The notes: generated by a model from the sequence alone, not told the origin. DNA of 25,817 nucleotides from Nitrococcus sp. (GCA_030452365.1 JAKDMK010000001.1:1-25817), one strand, 5' to 3'. Positions 7,562 through 16,484 are shown, numbered from the stretch's first letter. A program made the numbers and translations.

Positions 7562-8437
7562 ATGACCAGCGAGAATCTGGAGCTCATGCAACGCCATCGC
7601 TGTTTCGGCGGGCAGGTCGAGTTCTACCGGCATTGGTCCAGCACATGTAACACAACGATGCGCTTCTCGATCTTCCGCCCGCCCCAGGCGGAGCGAGGCA
7701 AAGTACCAGTACTCTATTGGCTATCGGGCCTGACCTGTACCGAAGAGAACTTCATGGTAAAGGCCAGTGCCCAGCGTTACGCCGCCGCGCATGGGATCCT
7801 ATTGGTGGTGCCCGATACAAGCCCGCGCGGGCTCAATCTGCCGGGTGAGGACGATGACTATGACTTCGGCAGTGGCGCCGGTTTCTACCTCAATGCGACC
7901 CAGTCTCCTTGGAGCGCGCACTACCGAATGTACGACTACGTAGTGGAGGAGCTGCCGGGTGTGATCGCGGACGCCTTTCCCGCCGATACGCGGCGTGCCG
8001 GGGTATTCGGCCACTCCATGGGTGGCCATGGCGCATTGATCGTCGCGTTGCGCAACCCCGATCGCTATCGCTCGGTCTCCGCGCTTGCCCCAATCTGCGC
8101 CCCGAGCCTCGTCCCGTGGGGCAAGAAAGCTTTCAGCGCTTATCTCGGCCGAGAAGAAAGCGCGTGGCGGGAGTACGATGCGCACCACCTCGTGCAAAGC
8201 ACGGCGAGCCGACTGCCTATGCTCGTCGACCAGGGCACGGCGGATCAGTACATCAGCGAACAGCTCATGCCGTGGGAGCTGGAGAGAACCTGCCGCGAGG
8301 TCGGCTATCCTTTAACCTTGCGCTTGCAGGCCGGCTACGACCATAGCTATTACTTCGTCGACACCTTCATGCGCGATCACGTGGCTTATCACGCGAGCGC
8401 ACTCGGTGCCGGAGCGGCCTCCTGGGTTGTTGATTGA
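7562..8437 (+). CDS. frmB: S-formylglutathione hydrolase
   Basis: This 291-residue esterase-D-type α/β hydrolase splits S-formylglutathione into formate and glutathione, completing formaldehyde detoxification begun by the upstream dehydrogenase. The catalytic triad is visible. Ser152 lies in the elbow GHSMGGHGA, Asp228 in VDQGTAD, and His261 in GYDHSYYF. The N-terminal half shows VLYWLSGLTCTEENF, which forms the oxyanion loop, and PDTSPRGLNLPGEDDDYDFG. Family length is about 277-290 residues. AGGAGG (7545-7550) precedes ATG 7562. The 3' end may overlap the next gene by up to 32 bp. Confidence 0.95.
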   Translation: MTSENLELMQRHRCFGGQVEFYRHWSSTCNTTMRFSIFRPPQAERGKVPVLYWLSGLTCTEENFMVKASAQRYAAAHGILLVVPDTSPRGLNLPGEDDDYDFGSGAGFYLNATQSPWSAHYRMYDYVVEELPGVIADAFPADTRRAGVFGHSMGGHGALIVALRNPDRYRSVSALAPICAPSLVPWGKKAFSAYLGREESAWREYDAHHLVQSTASRLPMLVDQGTADQYISEQLMPWELERTCREVGYPLTLRLQAGYDHSYYFVDTFMRDHVAYHASALGAGAASWVVD

Positions 8438-9641
8438 GCGGGGGCGCAGCCGTCAGGCGGCAGAGTGTTCCATTAACGTGCAAGCGCTCGTGACTGTCCT
8501 CAATGCAGCCTTTGCCCGGATAAGCAATGTCGCGGGCATCGAGTTGGCAAGCCTGCTGTTGCCATCCCGGCATTCGGTGCTGGTACAACGAAGGCGTGCC
8601 GATCTGATCACCTCGCGTGTGCGCATTGTCGCGGGGCTGTTCGCGCTACTGACTCCTTTGTGGATCCTGATCGATTATCTTGCCTTCAGCTGGCCGCTGT
8701 GGGGGCTTCTGGCCGGCGGTCGCGTATTAGCAAGCCTTGCCTTCGCCATGCTGGCGTGCTTATTCATCCGCTCCGATACCATGCCGGATGCCTACCGTGG
8801 GTTTGCTCTGCTACTTGCCATTCCTACCCTTTTCTATTTGTTTGCGCACCCGTTGCTGAATCTGTTCGATACGGGTGAGTTAGCGGCCGTGCCGGCCGCG
8901 GGCTATGCATTTCTACCCTTCGTTATGATGGCGGGGCTGGCGATGTTTCCGATCACGGCACTGGAAGGCGCGCTATTCTTCTCGCCCCTGGGGCTGGCGG
9001 TGATACTCGTAGCCTTCACGCGCTTCGATGTCATCAGCTGGGCCAAGTTTGCCGGGTCGATCTGGCTGCTGATATTGATCAGCTTGGTGGCCACACTTGC
9101 GGGAATGATGCAGCTGCATTTCATGCTGGCACTGGTGATGCGGGCCTCGCGCGACAACCTCACCAAAGGATTCACCCGCCACGCCGGTGAAGAAGTTCTG
9201 CACCTGCTGTTTCAACTAGCCGAGCGGCAAGGGGCGCCGCTCGCACTAATCTTCATGGACTTGGATGACTTCAAGGCGATCAATGATAGCCGCGGCCACG
9301 AGGAGGGGGATCATGCGCTTCGGCAAGCGGCCGAGCGTATTCAGGGTATCCTGCGCCATGGTGACGTCCTGGTTCGTTGGGGCGGCGAGGAGTTCGTTTT
9401 AGTCCTGCCCAATACGAATACCGCCGGCGCGTGTATCGTCATTGACCGTCTGCGTGAAGTAGGGTTTGGGGTGCGCCCCGAGGGGCTACCCCTGACGGCC
9501 AGCATGGGCGTGGCCGAGCGCTTGGCGGACGGCGCTGCCAACTGGATGCAGTTGATCGATATCGCGGATCAGCGCATGTACCACGCCAAGCGGCGCGGTA
9601 AAAACCGGGTCGTGTTTGCAGATGCGGCGGAGATCGCTTAG
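8406..9641 (+). CDS. Membrane-bound diguanylate cyclase (GGDEF)
   Basis: The N-terminal half (about residues 70-245) is a membrane sensor with roughly six hydrophobic segments. The C-terminal GGDEF domain (about 250-405) makes cyclic di-GMP from two GTP. The active-site signature is GGEEF at 326-330, with metal-binding Asp285 in IFMDLDDFK. A product-inhibition I-site RHGD (317-320) lies exactly five residues before GGEEF, so the enzyme should be active and feedback-inhibited. The start is uncertain. GTG 8406 would overlap the hydrolase gene by 32 bp; GTG 8478 or 8490 avoid overlap. None has a convincing ribosome site. The ligand of the membrane domain is unknown; its position after the formaldehyde genes may be fortuitous. 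Confidence 0.85.
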   Translation: MPERPPGLLIERGRSRQAAECSINVQALVTVLNAAFARISNVAGIELASLLLPSRHSVLVQRRRADLITSRVRIVAGLFALLTPLWILIDYLAFSWPLWGLLAGGRVLASLAFAMLACLFIRSDTMPDAYRGFALLLAIPTLFYLFAHPLLNLFDTGELAAVPAAGYAFLPFVMMAGLAMFPITALEGALFFSPLGLAVILVAFTRFDVISWAKFAGSIWLLILISLVATLAGMMQLHFMLALVMRASRDNLTKGFTRHAGEEVLHLLFQLAERQGAPLALIFMDLDDFKAINDSRGHEEGDHALRQAAERIQGILRHGDVLVRWGGEEFVLVLPNTNTAGACIVIDRLREVGFGVRPEGLPLTASMGVAERLADGAANWMQLIDIADQRMYHAKRRGKNRVVFADAAEIA

Positions 9642-9749
9642 CAGGCGGTCACACAGGCCGCGTCGCCGGCGCCGGACGATCCAGCCGCCCAGGTAGCCGG
9701 TGCAAGGCGCAATGCGACGTTTACTGACAAAAGGCGTCGAGAAGCGCTG

Positions 9750-9778
9750 TTGCTATCCATCCTTCCAGCTGTTATTGT
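9750..9778 (+). promoter_or_regulatory. Candidate sigma-70 promoter for the phasin gene
   Basis: TTGCTA (9750-9755) and TATTGT (9773-9778) are separated by 17 bp, each matching four of six consensus bases. The site is 58 bp before the phasin ATG. Only spacing and partial consensus support it. Confidence 0.25.
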
Positions 9779-9836
9779 GCACTGCAGCAAGTCCGGATAG
9801 GCTGGGTCTTGCCTTGGCAACGATATGGAGGTTGCA

Positions 9837-10199
9837 ATGAGTACCACTACTACCCCTGATCGGTATAACGAGCAGTTCGAGCGGCTGCTGATGGGGCCCA
9901 CCCGCGCATTCTTTGGGCTCGGGGTGGATCATTTGGAAAAATTGGTCAATGTACAGCTGGAGGCGACGAAAGCTTATACGGAGCTCGGGTTACGGCAGTG
10001 GCGAACGGCGCTTGAGATCCGAGAGCCCAAAGATTTGGAAAGCTACGTCCAGGGCCAGCAGGAAGTCGTCAAGACGGTTGGCGAGCGGGTAAAGGGAGAC
10101 GCAGAGAGAGTGGTTGCGCTGAACCGGGAGTTTGCCGAGAAGGCGCAGCAGCTGGCCCAGGAGAACGCCAGCGGATTTGCCAAGACCGCACGGAAATAA
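9837..10199 (+). CDS. Phasin family protein
   Basis: This 120-residue helical protein has the phasin pattern: FERLLMGPTRAFFGLGVDHL, EKLVNVQLEATKAYTELGL, QWRTALEIREPKDLESYV, then a long helix rich in Glu, Ala and Gln. Phasins coat polyhydroxyalkanoate granules or other hydrophobic surfaces. ATG 9837 is chosen because GGAGG (9827-9831) lies five bases upstream. The in-frame ATG at 9825 overlaps that ribosome site and would add MEVA. No PHA synthase or depolymerase is in the window, so its partners lie elsewhere, and a role other than PHA binding is possible. A strong stem-loop follows the stop. Confidence 0.82.
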   Translation: MSTTTTPDRYNEQFERLLMGPTRAFFGLGVDHLEKLVNVQLEATKAYTELGLRQWRTALEIREPKDLESYVQGQQEVVKTVGERVKGDAERVVALNREFAEKAQQLAQENASGFAKTARK

Positions 10200-10215
10200 T
10201 TGCTGCTGCAAAGCG

Positions 10216-10247
10216 AAGCCGCCGGCACGCACACCACCCGGCGGCTT
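10216..10247. terminator. Stem-loop between the phasin and HugZ-like genes
   Basis: AAGCCGCCGG (10216-10225) pairs perfectly with CCGGCGGCTT (10238-10247) over a 12-nt loop. It lies 16 bp after the phasin stop and 48 bp from the end of the convergent HugZ-like gene. It could therefore terminate both transcripts. The T-tract is short (TTT). Confidence 0.5.
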
Positions 10248-10295
10248 TGCACATTATCCCCGGCCCTAACGCAGGCGAAATCCGCAACTGGCCTG

Positions 10296-10817
10296 TCACT
10301 GACGATTGTCGGGCCCGATGTGCCTCCAACGGTCGTGGTGCTGGTCGCGCGTCCATTGAAACGCCTGTCCGAAGCCGCGCACGAAGCGCCCTTCAAACGG
10401 TACCAGCCGAAATAGCCGGAAATCGGGGAGCCGGCTGAGGCTCTCCACGATAGTGCCAAACCGCCTCTGCAGGGCGCTGAGCTGCGCTCTCCATTGCGCG
10501 GTACCGCAGCCAATCGGCTGAACGTCGCAGCGATAAGTAAGGCGGCGGCGGGCGAATATTTGCCGCGTTAAATGCTCGGGTTCAATAAAGAGCAGGCTCG
10601 CCTTGCGATCCGCCTCGAGGCTCTCCGTATGGCGAGCCAAGCGACTGACGAAAATATAGAAATTGTTCCACTCGTCGCAGACATAAGGCGCGTAGCTGGC
10701 CTCGGGATACGCCCCTGCGCCAAGCGTGGCCAGGATCACGCTGCGCTGCGATTCGCGTAGCGCAGTCAGCTCGCCCAGGATCTCATCAGCAGTCCACTCG
10801 GGCTTCAGAAGTCCCAC
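10296..10817 (-). CDS. HugZ-like pyridoxamine-phosphate-oxidase-fold protein
   Basis: This 173-residue split-β-barrel protein belongs to the HugZ/HutZ branch of the PNPOx-like superfamily, several of whose members bind or degrade heme. Diagnostic segments are RSVILATLGAGAYPEASYAP, FYIFVSRLARHTESLEADRK, ASLLFIEPE and the C-terminal LFRLVPFEGRFVRGFGQAF. The C-terminal His-rich tail (DQHHDRWRH) could supply a heme ligand, as reported for HugZ; this is only suggestive. The frame opens with GTG 10817; the ribosome site is weak. It is convergent with the phasin gene. A role in flavin- or heme-linked metabolism is inferred. No heme transporter genes are nearby. Confidence 0.8.
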   Translation of the reverse strand: MGLLKPEWTADEILGELTALRESQRSVILATLGAGAYPEASYAPYVCDEWNNFYIFVSRLARHTESLEADRKASLLFIEPEHLTRQIFARRRLTYRCDVQPIGCGTAQWRAQLSALQRRFGTIVESLSRLPDFRLFRLVPFEGRFVRGFGQAFQWTRDQHHDRWRHIGPDNRQ

Positions 10818-10918
10818 CCCAATACGATCCGATCACGCGGGTGTCCCAATGCTGGACTGCTGCCACCCTGACATTGTCCCATAGTGCCGTTGAACACGGT
10901 TGCCGGGGTTAGAGATTC

Positions 10919-10950
10919 GGCGCATTACGGCCTGTTCGACCTAATGCGCC
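10919..10950. repeat. Dispersed-type palindrome (REP-like)
   Basis: GGCGCATTA (10919-10927) is the exact inverse of TAATGCGCC (10942-10950), with a 14-nt loop. The flanking 'GATTC' and 'CTAC' match a palindrome I recall as common between genes of many proteobacteria (GTAGGGCGCATTA...TAATGCGCC). It sits between the HPF-like and HugZ-like genes and could act as a terminator or mRNA-stability element. Confidence 0.55.
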
Positions 10951-10969
10951 CTACCGCACGGCCTTCCCT

Positions 10970-11341
10970 TCAGGAATCCAAGCCCTGCTCTAGCGTTAGA
11001 TGCGACAGTGCAGGCGCCTGAATAGGCAGCCGCGACCCCGCTCGCTCCCCGCGCAAGGTCCGCTGCAGCAGCGAGTGGAGACGTGCCATGGAGCGGTCGA
11101 TGGCACGAAACGCGTCGCCATCGACTTGATGGCAGATTACGCCCGGTAGTCCATCCAGTACCATTTCGACCCGACAGCGCTTTTGGATGCGACCAGAGCT
11201 ACGTGCCACGTCCGTGAGCGAGACCATGACCTTGCGTACGTCGATCTGCCACTCGCCTATGCAGGCCAGCACCTTACGCCTGATATAGCGATAAAGACTC
11301 CGGTTCAACCTAAAGCGCTCAGCGTGAATTTCGATTCGCAT
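10970..11341 (-). CDS. HPF/RaiA-family ribosome-associated protein
   Basis: This 123-residue protein begins MRIEIHAERFRLNRSLYRYI and continues RRKVLACIGEWQIDVRKVMV. It then has CRVEMVLDGLPGVICHQVDG and DAFRAIDRSMARLHSLLQR. That is the βαβββα arrangement of the S30AE/HPF domain, which binds the 30S decoding centre and silences resting ribosomes. It lacks the long C-terminal dimerisation domain of long HPF. The last 30 residues are variable. A strong ribosome site (GGGAGGTGA) precedes ATG 11341 at good spacing. It is a stand-alone gene not linked to rpoN. The target (30S subunit) is inferred from the family; divergence from canonical HPF makes the exact mode uncertain. Confidence 0.75.
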   Translation of the reverse strand: MRIEIHAERFRLNRSLYRYIRRKVLACIGEWQIDVRKVMVSLTDVARSSGRIQKRCRVEMVLDGLPGVICHQVDGDAFRAIDRSMARLHSLLQRTLRGERAGSRLPIQAPALSHLTLEQGLDS

Positions 11342-11457
11342 CCTCGAATCACCTCCCTGTCGGCGATCTCACACATTTAATCCATCTACATACGTATAGA
11401 CCATCCTGCGCCGGGAAACATCCTTTCAGGGATAGAATCTTTTGTTCTAGATCCTAC

Positions 11458-11505
11458 GGCCGGTTGACATTCACCCGCAACGCCGTGGGCGAATGTCAAC
11501 CGGCC
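11458..11505. repeat. GTTGACATTC palindromic element, paired copy 1
   Basis: The arms at 11458-11478 and 11485-11505 (21 nt each) are inverse of each other except for one mismatch and one G-T pair, around a 6-nt loop. The core of the left arm is GGCCGGTTGACATTC. It lies 66 bp after the ETF-ubiquinone oxidoreductase stop, in the minus-strand sense, and could terminate that transcript. It shares the GTTGACATYC core with elements at 16726-16776, 19531-19562 and 22212-22243. Confidence 0.8.
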
Positions 11506-11570
11506 TTGGCACCCCAAAGGCCTCACGCGATCGGGTTTGCGTTCCGATTACCGCCTGGTAATCCATCGTC

Positions 11571-13205
11571 TTACATATTGGGGTAATTAGGGCCATCGCC
11601 GCCCTGGGGCACCACCCAGTCGATGTTCTGTGTCGGATCCTTGATGTCGCAGGCCTTGCAGTGTATGCAGTTCTCGGCATTGATTTGCAGGCGAGGCCGC
11701 CCGTCCGCATCAGCAACAATCTCGTAGACACCGGCTGGGCAATAATATCTCTCGGGCGCATCATAGCGGGCAAGATTAACATCAATGGCCGTGTGCTTAT
11801 CGCGGAGCTTGAGATGGCAGGGCTGGCCTTCGGCATGATGGGTGTTGGAGAGATAGACAGAGGACAGGCGATCAAAGCTGATTCTGTTATCGGGTTCGGG
11901 ATAGTCGATACGCCGTACCTGATTCTTGGGTTTGAGGCAGGTGTGATCGGCCTGGTTGGCGAATGTCCAGGGCGCACGGCCGCGAAAGAGATACGTATCC
12001 AGCGCCGAGTAGGCCAGTGCCGGCCACAGTCCCCAGCGGAAACTGGGACGTATATTGCGCGCGCGCAAGAGCTCCTCCCATAGCCAGCTTTGGCGCAGCT
12101 GCGCGGGATAGCCCAGGATCTCGCGTGGCGGCTCGCCGGCCTCGCTCAGTGCTTCGAATACCGCCTGCGCCGCCACCATGCCGGATTTCATGGCCATATG
12201 GATGCCCTTGATCTTGGGGACATTGAGAAACCCAGCCGTGTCACCAAGGAGCATCCCACCGGGAAAGGTGAGCCGCGGTAAGCTCTGATAGCCGCCTTCG
12301 ACAAGCGCCCGCGCACCGTAGCTGACTCGCCTGCCACTGGCGAAGATCGGCCGCATGGCGGGATGGAGCTTGAAGCGTTGCATCTCCTCGAATGGGGAGA
12401 GAGTTGGGTTGGTGTAATCCAGCCCGACCACAAATCCCACTGCGACCTGGCGTTGCTCCATGTGATAAAGGAAGGCGCCACCGTAGGTCTTCCAGTCCAG
12501 CGGCCAGCCAAGCGTATGGATCACGCGCCCCGGGTAATGGTGGCGTGGTTCGACCTCCCAAAGCTCTTTGATACCCAAGCCATAGGTTTGCGGCTGCGCT
12601 GCCTCTCCCAGAGCGTAGCGTTCGAACAAACCCTTGGTGAGCGATCCACGACAGCCTTCGGCGAGAAGCGTCTGCTTTGCGTGCAGCGCGATGCCCGGCT
12701 GGTAATGGGGTCCGGGCGCGCCATCTGGCGCAAGCCCCATATCGCCGGTAGCGACACCCTTGACCGAACCGTCGGTGTGGTAGAGTACCTCGGCGGCGGC
12801 ATACCCGGGATAGATCTCCACACCCAGTGCCTCGGCCTCCCCGGCAAGCCAGCGACAAACATTGCCGAGGCTGACGATGTAGTTGCCCGCATTGCGCATC
12901 GGCGCTGGAACCGGCAAGCGGTAGGCGCTGCCTTTGCGCAAGAAAAGGAACTGATCCTCCGTCACCGGCGTATTGAGCGGCGCGCGGCGCGCCCGCCAGT
13001 CCGGGAGAAGCTCGTCCAAAGCACGGGGCTCGATCACCGCGCCCGCGAGAATATGGGCGCCGATCTCGCTGCCTTTCTCCAGCACACACACCGATAGCTC
13101 GCGCGCATGCTCCAGCGCCAACTGCTTGAGGCGGATCGCGGCCGCCAGACCCGAGGGGCCGCCGCCTACGATCACCACCTCGTAGTCCAGGCTCTCGCGT
13201 TGCAA
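11571..13205 (-). CDS. Electron transfer flavoprotein-ubiquinone oxidoreductase
   Basis: This 544-residue membrane-associated flavoprotein passes electrons from electron-transfer flavoprotein, reduced by acyl-CoA and other dehydrogenases, to ubiquinone. The N-terminus has the FAD dinucleotide motif VVIVGGGPSGLAAAIRLK. Central signatures are GAHILAGAVIEPRAL and LLGDTAGFLNVPKIKGIHMA. The C-terminal 4Fe-4S site is Cys489 (YYCPAG) plus Cys513, 516 and 519 (CIHCKACDIKDP), followed by the usual NIDWVVPQGGDGPNYP end. Length matches the family. The start is TTG 13205, supported by AAGGAGGG five bases upstream. An acyl-CoA synthetase lies 93 bp upstream on the same strand, consistent with fatty-acid use. 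No etfAB genes are in the window. Confidence 0.95.
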   Translation of the reverse strand: MQRESLDYEVVIVGGGPSGLAAAIRLKQLALEHARELSVCVLEKGSEIGAHILAGAVIEPRALDELLPDWRARRAPLNTPVTEDQFLFLRKGSAYRLPVPAPMRNAGNYIVSLGNVCRWLAGEAEALGVEIYPGYAAAEVLYHTDGSVKGVATGDMGLAPDGAPGPHYQPGIALHAKQTLLAEGCRGSLTKGLFERYALGEAAQPQTYGLGIKELWEVEPRHHYPGRVIHTLGWPLDWKTYGGAFLYHMEQRQVAVGFVVGLDYTNPTLSPFEEMQRFKLHPAMRPIFASGRRVSYGARALVEGGYQSLPRLTFPGGMLLGDTAGFLNVPKIKGIHMAMKSGMVAAQAVFEALSEAGEPPREILGYPAQLRQSWLWEELLRARNIRPSFRWGLWPALAYSALDTYLFRGRAPWTFANQADHTCLKPKNQVRRIDYPEPDNRISFDRLSSVYLSNTHHAEGQPCHLKLRDKHTAIDVNLARYDAPERYYCPAGVYEIVADADGRPRLQINAENCIHCKACDIKDPTQNIDWVVPQGGDGPNYPNM

Positions 13206-13298
13206 ACGCGCCCTCCTTCGATGTCACACAAAGGCGCCAATTGGCAGATTGCCCGAGGCGGCAAGCTCAGCCTGGTATCGGCCGATAAAGCGGCTCGC

Positions 13299-14936
13299 TT
13301 AGAGCCTCCAGGCGTAGGCGCGCAGTTTGAATTTCTGCACCTTTCCGTTCGCCGTCTTGGGTAGCTCGCAGAACACCACCGTCTTGGGCACCTTAGAATG
13401 CGCTAGGCTTTGCCGACAGAATTCGATGATCTCCTCGGCGCTGACGTCGTCGGCCTGCGGCTTCAGCGAGACGAAGGCGCACGGAGTCTCACCCCACTGA
13501 TCGTCGTGTCTTCCCACCACCGCCGCCTCCATGATCGCCGGGTGCTGGCAGAGGACAGACTCGATCTCGAGGCTCGAGAGTTTCTCGCCGCCCGCGGTGA
13601 TGATGTCCTTGGAACGGTCCTTGATTTCCACATACCCATCCGCATGCCAGATCGCCAGATCCCCCGTATGAAACCAGCCGCCGGCGAAGGCCTCATCGGT
13701 GGCCAGTGTGCTCTTGAGATAGCCTTTCATGACGGTATTGCCGCGCAGGAACACCTCGCCAATCGTGCGCCCGTCTTTCGGCACGGGTTCCAGCATTGCT
13801 GGGTCGGCCACCATAAGCCCTTCCAACATGGGATAGCGCACGCCCTGCCGCGCCTTGAGGCGAGCGCGTTGCGCGGGCGGTTGCGTGTCCCACTGCGGCT
13901 GCCGCACACAAACCGTCGCCGGGCCGTAGGCCTCGGTCAGGCCGTAGACATGGGTCAGCTCGATGCCCATGGCCTCGATGCCGGCGATGACCGAGGCCGC
14001 TGGTGCGGCCGCGGCAGTCATCACTTTGACCGGATGGTGGAATTTGCGCCTGAGCTTCGCGGGCGCGGCAAGCAGTGTGTTCAGCACGGCCGGAGAAGCG
14101 CAAAAATAGCTCACCCGGTAGCGGCGAATCGCCTCCAACACGGCCTCGGCGCGCACTTGGCGCATGCAAACGTGGGTTCCCGCCATGGCCGTGATCGTCC
14201 ACGGGAAGCACCAACCGTTGCAGTCGAACATGGGCAATGTCCAGAGATAAACCGGCTGCTGAGCCATGCCCCAGACCAAGATATGACTGACGGCATTGAG
14301 ATAGGCGCCGCGGTGATGATAGACCACTCCCTTGGGATTTCCGGTCGTCCCCGAAGTGTAGTTAACCGCGATGGCATCCCATTCATCCTGTGGGGACTCC
14401 CAGGTGAACGCCGGGTCACCCTCGGCGAGCAGAGCCTCGTAGTCCAACTTGCCGAGACGCTCGCCGGCGGGAACTTGAGAATCGTCCACATCGATCACCA
14501 GCGGCGGGGACGACAGCGTATCGAGCGCCTTCTCAATGGTCTGGGCGAATTCCGTATCGGTAATCAGCACGTTGGCTTCGCTGTCCTGCAGGATAAAGGC
14601 GATGGCGCGGGCCTCTTGGCGCACGTCGAGGGCATTGAGCACGGCACCTGCCATCGGAACGGCGAAATGCGCCTCGAGCATCTCCGGCGTGTTCGCCAGC
14701 ATGACCGCCACGGTATCGCCGCGCTCGACACCATGGGCGCGGAGTGCCGAGGCAAGCCGGCGCACCCGCTCGTAGGTCTGTGCCCAGCTTCGCTCAAGCT
14801 CGCCGTATATAACGGCGCTGTGCTCGGGGAACACCGCGGCGGTGCGTTCGATGAACGTGAGCGGCGATAGCGCGACGTAATTCGCCTCATTGCGCTCAAG
14901 ATGCTGCTCGAAGAGTTTGCCGGAAGCCTTTTCCAT
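13299..14936 (-). CDS. Acyl-CoA synthetase (AMP-forming fatty acid-CoA ligase)
   Basis: This 545-residue ANL-superfamily enzyme activates a carboxylic acid with ATP and CoA. The phosphate-binding loop is YTSGTTGNPKG (193-203). It is followed by VYLWTLPMFDCNGWCFPWT, the adenine-site HVYGLTEAYGP, the hinge region WFHTGDLAIWHADGYVEIKD and the catalytic Lys532 in PKTANGKVQKFK. The HHRGAYLNA and LPMFDCNGW signatures are those of the short/medium-chain and aromatic acyl-CoA ligase group, so the natural substrate is probably a short- or medium-chain acid. The frame is open from 15023, but ATG 14936 (MEKASGKLFEQHL) is chosen because it fits family length and follows AGAGGGG. It probably feeds β-oxidation whose electrons reach quinone through the next gene. 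Confidence 0.92.
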   Translation of the reverse strand: MEKASGKLFEQHLERNEANYVALSPLTFIERTAAVFPEHSAVIYGELERSWAQTYERVRRLASALRAHGVERGDTVAVMLANTPEMLEAHFAVPMAGAVLNALDVRQEARAIAFILQDSEANVLITDTEFAQTIEKALDTLSSPPLVIDVDDSQVPAGERLGKLDYEALLAEGDPAFTWESPQDEWDAIAVNYTSGTTGNPKGVVYHHRGAYLNAVSHILVWGMAQQPVYLWTLPMFDCNGWCFPWTITAMAGTHVCMRQVRAEAVLEAIRRYRVSYFCASPAVLNTLLAAPAKLRRKFHHPVKVMTAAAAPAASVIAGIEAMGIELTHVYGLTEAYGPATVCVRQPQWDTQPPAQRARLKARQGVRYPMLEGLMVADPAMLEPVPKDGRTIGEVFLRGNTVMKGYLKSTLATDEAFAGGWFHTGDLAIWHADGYVEIKDRSKDIITAGGEKLSSLEIESVLCQHPAIMEAAVVGRHDDQWGETPCAFVSLKPQADDVSAEEIIEFCRQSLAHSKVPKTVVFCELPKTANGKVQKFKLRAYAWRL

Positions 14937-15241
14937 CTTTCCCCTCTCAGCCGACGTAGAGTTTTCCCCGCAAGCAGCTGGTAGCCAAGCATCGGCACAT
15001 ACTGCGCCGCATCCTTCCTCCACGGCCCCAGCGCTCCGCAGTTAACGGTCGTTTCGTCGTCCTTGAGGGAAAACGATCGGTTGGGTCGATTTGCAGTGAA
15101 ACGCAGGACCTGGACTACAACCAGAGCTAGAGGATGATATCAGATAGGCAGGTCGGGGTTGCCACGCGGCCATGGCCCAGCTCGGTAGGTTGGGGTGAGT
15201 TTGCGAACCCCGACGTTTGTCCCTCTGCGCTATTTAAGATG
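14937..15241. other. Intergenic stretch between the acyl-CoA synthetase and DUF29 genes
   Basis: No protein-like frame is supported here. The left part should hold the promoter and ribosome site of the acyl-CoA synthetase. The right part holds a REP-like palindrome at 15183-15215, which follows the end of the DUF29 gene. Confidence 0.5.
15183..15215. repeat. Dispersed-type palindrome (REP-like)
   Basis: GTTGGGGT pairs with ACCCCGAC (one G-T pair) around GAGTTTGCGA, within CGGTAGGTTGGGGTGAG and GCGAACCCCGACG. The layout (GTAGG, arm, short GC-rich loop, arm) is the same style as the palindrome at 10919-10950, though with different arm bases. It lies 27 bp beyond the stop of the DUF29 gene. Confidence 0.5.
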
Positions 15242-15679
15242 TCAATCAGAGTAAAACTCACTATCCAATACCTGCTCACATGTCCAGCCGGTTTGCTCGA
15301 AGCTGGCGGGGAAGGTATTTTCATCCAAATCTGTCTCCCGTACCGCTCTTTGCACCGCGCTGGGATATGCCTCGTTTAGGATTTCTTCAAGGACGGGCTT
15401 CAGGCTGGGGCTATTCCTCAAAAGCAGAACAATCTGGTGACGCTGCTCCTTAATCGTCGCTCGCCAGCTCCGGGCCTGGTGACTAGGCTGATACTGCCAT
15501 TTAAGCAATTGAGCTAGCAAAACGGCTAAGCGATTTCTAAGCTCTCGGCGTTCGCCTTTTGCCATATCCTCTAGCTCCTCAATCAGGTCATCTACATTCA
15601 CCTCACTTAATCTCCCCTGGCGCAACATCTCGATCGTTTCTTGGGTCCAGCCATAATAGTCTTCATTGGGATCGGTCAT
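15242..15679 (-). CDS. DUF29 family protein
   Basis: This 145-residue soluble helical protein has the DUF29 layout. It begins DYYGWTQETIEMLRQGRLSE and continues VNVDDLIEELEDMAKGERRE. It then has LRNRLAVLLAQLLKWQYQP and SWRATIKEQRHQIVLLLRNS, with the late 'LNEAYPSAVQRAVRETDL'. Function of the family is unknown. It is widespread in cyanobacteria and proteobacteria and is often in accessory regions. ATG 15679 follows AGAGGTAA at normal spacing. The Gln-x-x-His/Trp pattern and lack of catalytic motifs give no hint of activity. It stands alone between the acyl-CoA synthetase and the disrupted alkB. Confidence 0.85.
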   Translation of the reverse strand: MTDPNEDYYGWTQETIEMLRQGRLSEVNVDDLIEELEDMAKGERRELRNRLAVLLAQLLKWQYQPSHQARSWRATIKEQRHQIVLLLRNSPSLKPVLEEILNEAYPSAVQRAVRETDLDENTFPASFEQTGWTCEQVLDSEFYSD

Positions 15680-16484
15680 TGCGTTACCTCTCGGCCCACC
15701 CAGGTGGTGAAATATCCAATTGGCCTCTTACCGACATCATATTACCGATGCTCAACAATTCCCGCCAATCTCAGCGAATTCTTCTTGTTCAGTGGTTTAC
15801 TGAGAATTAGGAATTCAGAATGACGCTGACACCTTACTATGCGTGACCCCAATCAAGTGGCCTTGCGTAGCGTCAGATTGATGCGGCAACGCCCGGTCAG
15901 CGGGTGGTCGCCATCGGCGAGCGGGGCAATGCCGTGGTAGGCAAGTCGGGCCGTGCCGCCCCATACGGCGACATCGCCATTGTGCATGCGAATCCGCCGC
16001 GGGCGATCGCGGCGGTGCAGGCCGCCAAATAGAAACACGGCCGATAACCCGAGTGAGACGGAGACGATCGGTGCGCTGAAGTCGCATTCGTCCTTGTCTT
16101 GATGCAAGGTCAGCTGGGCACCCGGTCGATAGCGGTTGATCAGGCACGTATCGGGTGTGAAACCAGGGAAGCCACCGGCGCCGGCAGCGCGAGCGGCAAG
16201 GTTGAAAACCGCGGCCGGCATCTGCGGCCACGGATTTTGTGTCATCGGGTCGCACCCGGTGTAGCGATAGCCACTGCGATCCGTGACCCAGCCGTTGCGA
16301 CCGCAATTGGTCATCGCCACCGACATCCGGCGTCCGCCTGGGGTCAGCATGTGGCGAAACGGCGCCGCCGCGATAACCGCCTCGAGCGCCGCAATCAAGG
16401 CAGCCGCCTCGAGCGCCGCAAATCCCTTTAGAAGCGTCGCGCCTTCGGCTATCGGTTCAAGGTAGACGCCCGGGCGATTGGTAT

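Noticed and set aside
12363..13097. A 244-codon plus-strand frame
   Set aside because: It is antisense to ETF-ubiquinone oxidoreductase with no family features.
13410..14870. A 486-codon plus-strand open frame
   Set aside because: It is antisense to the acyl-CoA synthetase, whose motifs are unambiguous. Its composition (Arg, His, Gly, Ala-rich) is that of a mirror frame in GC-rich DNA.
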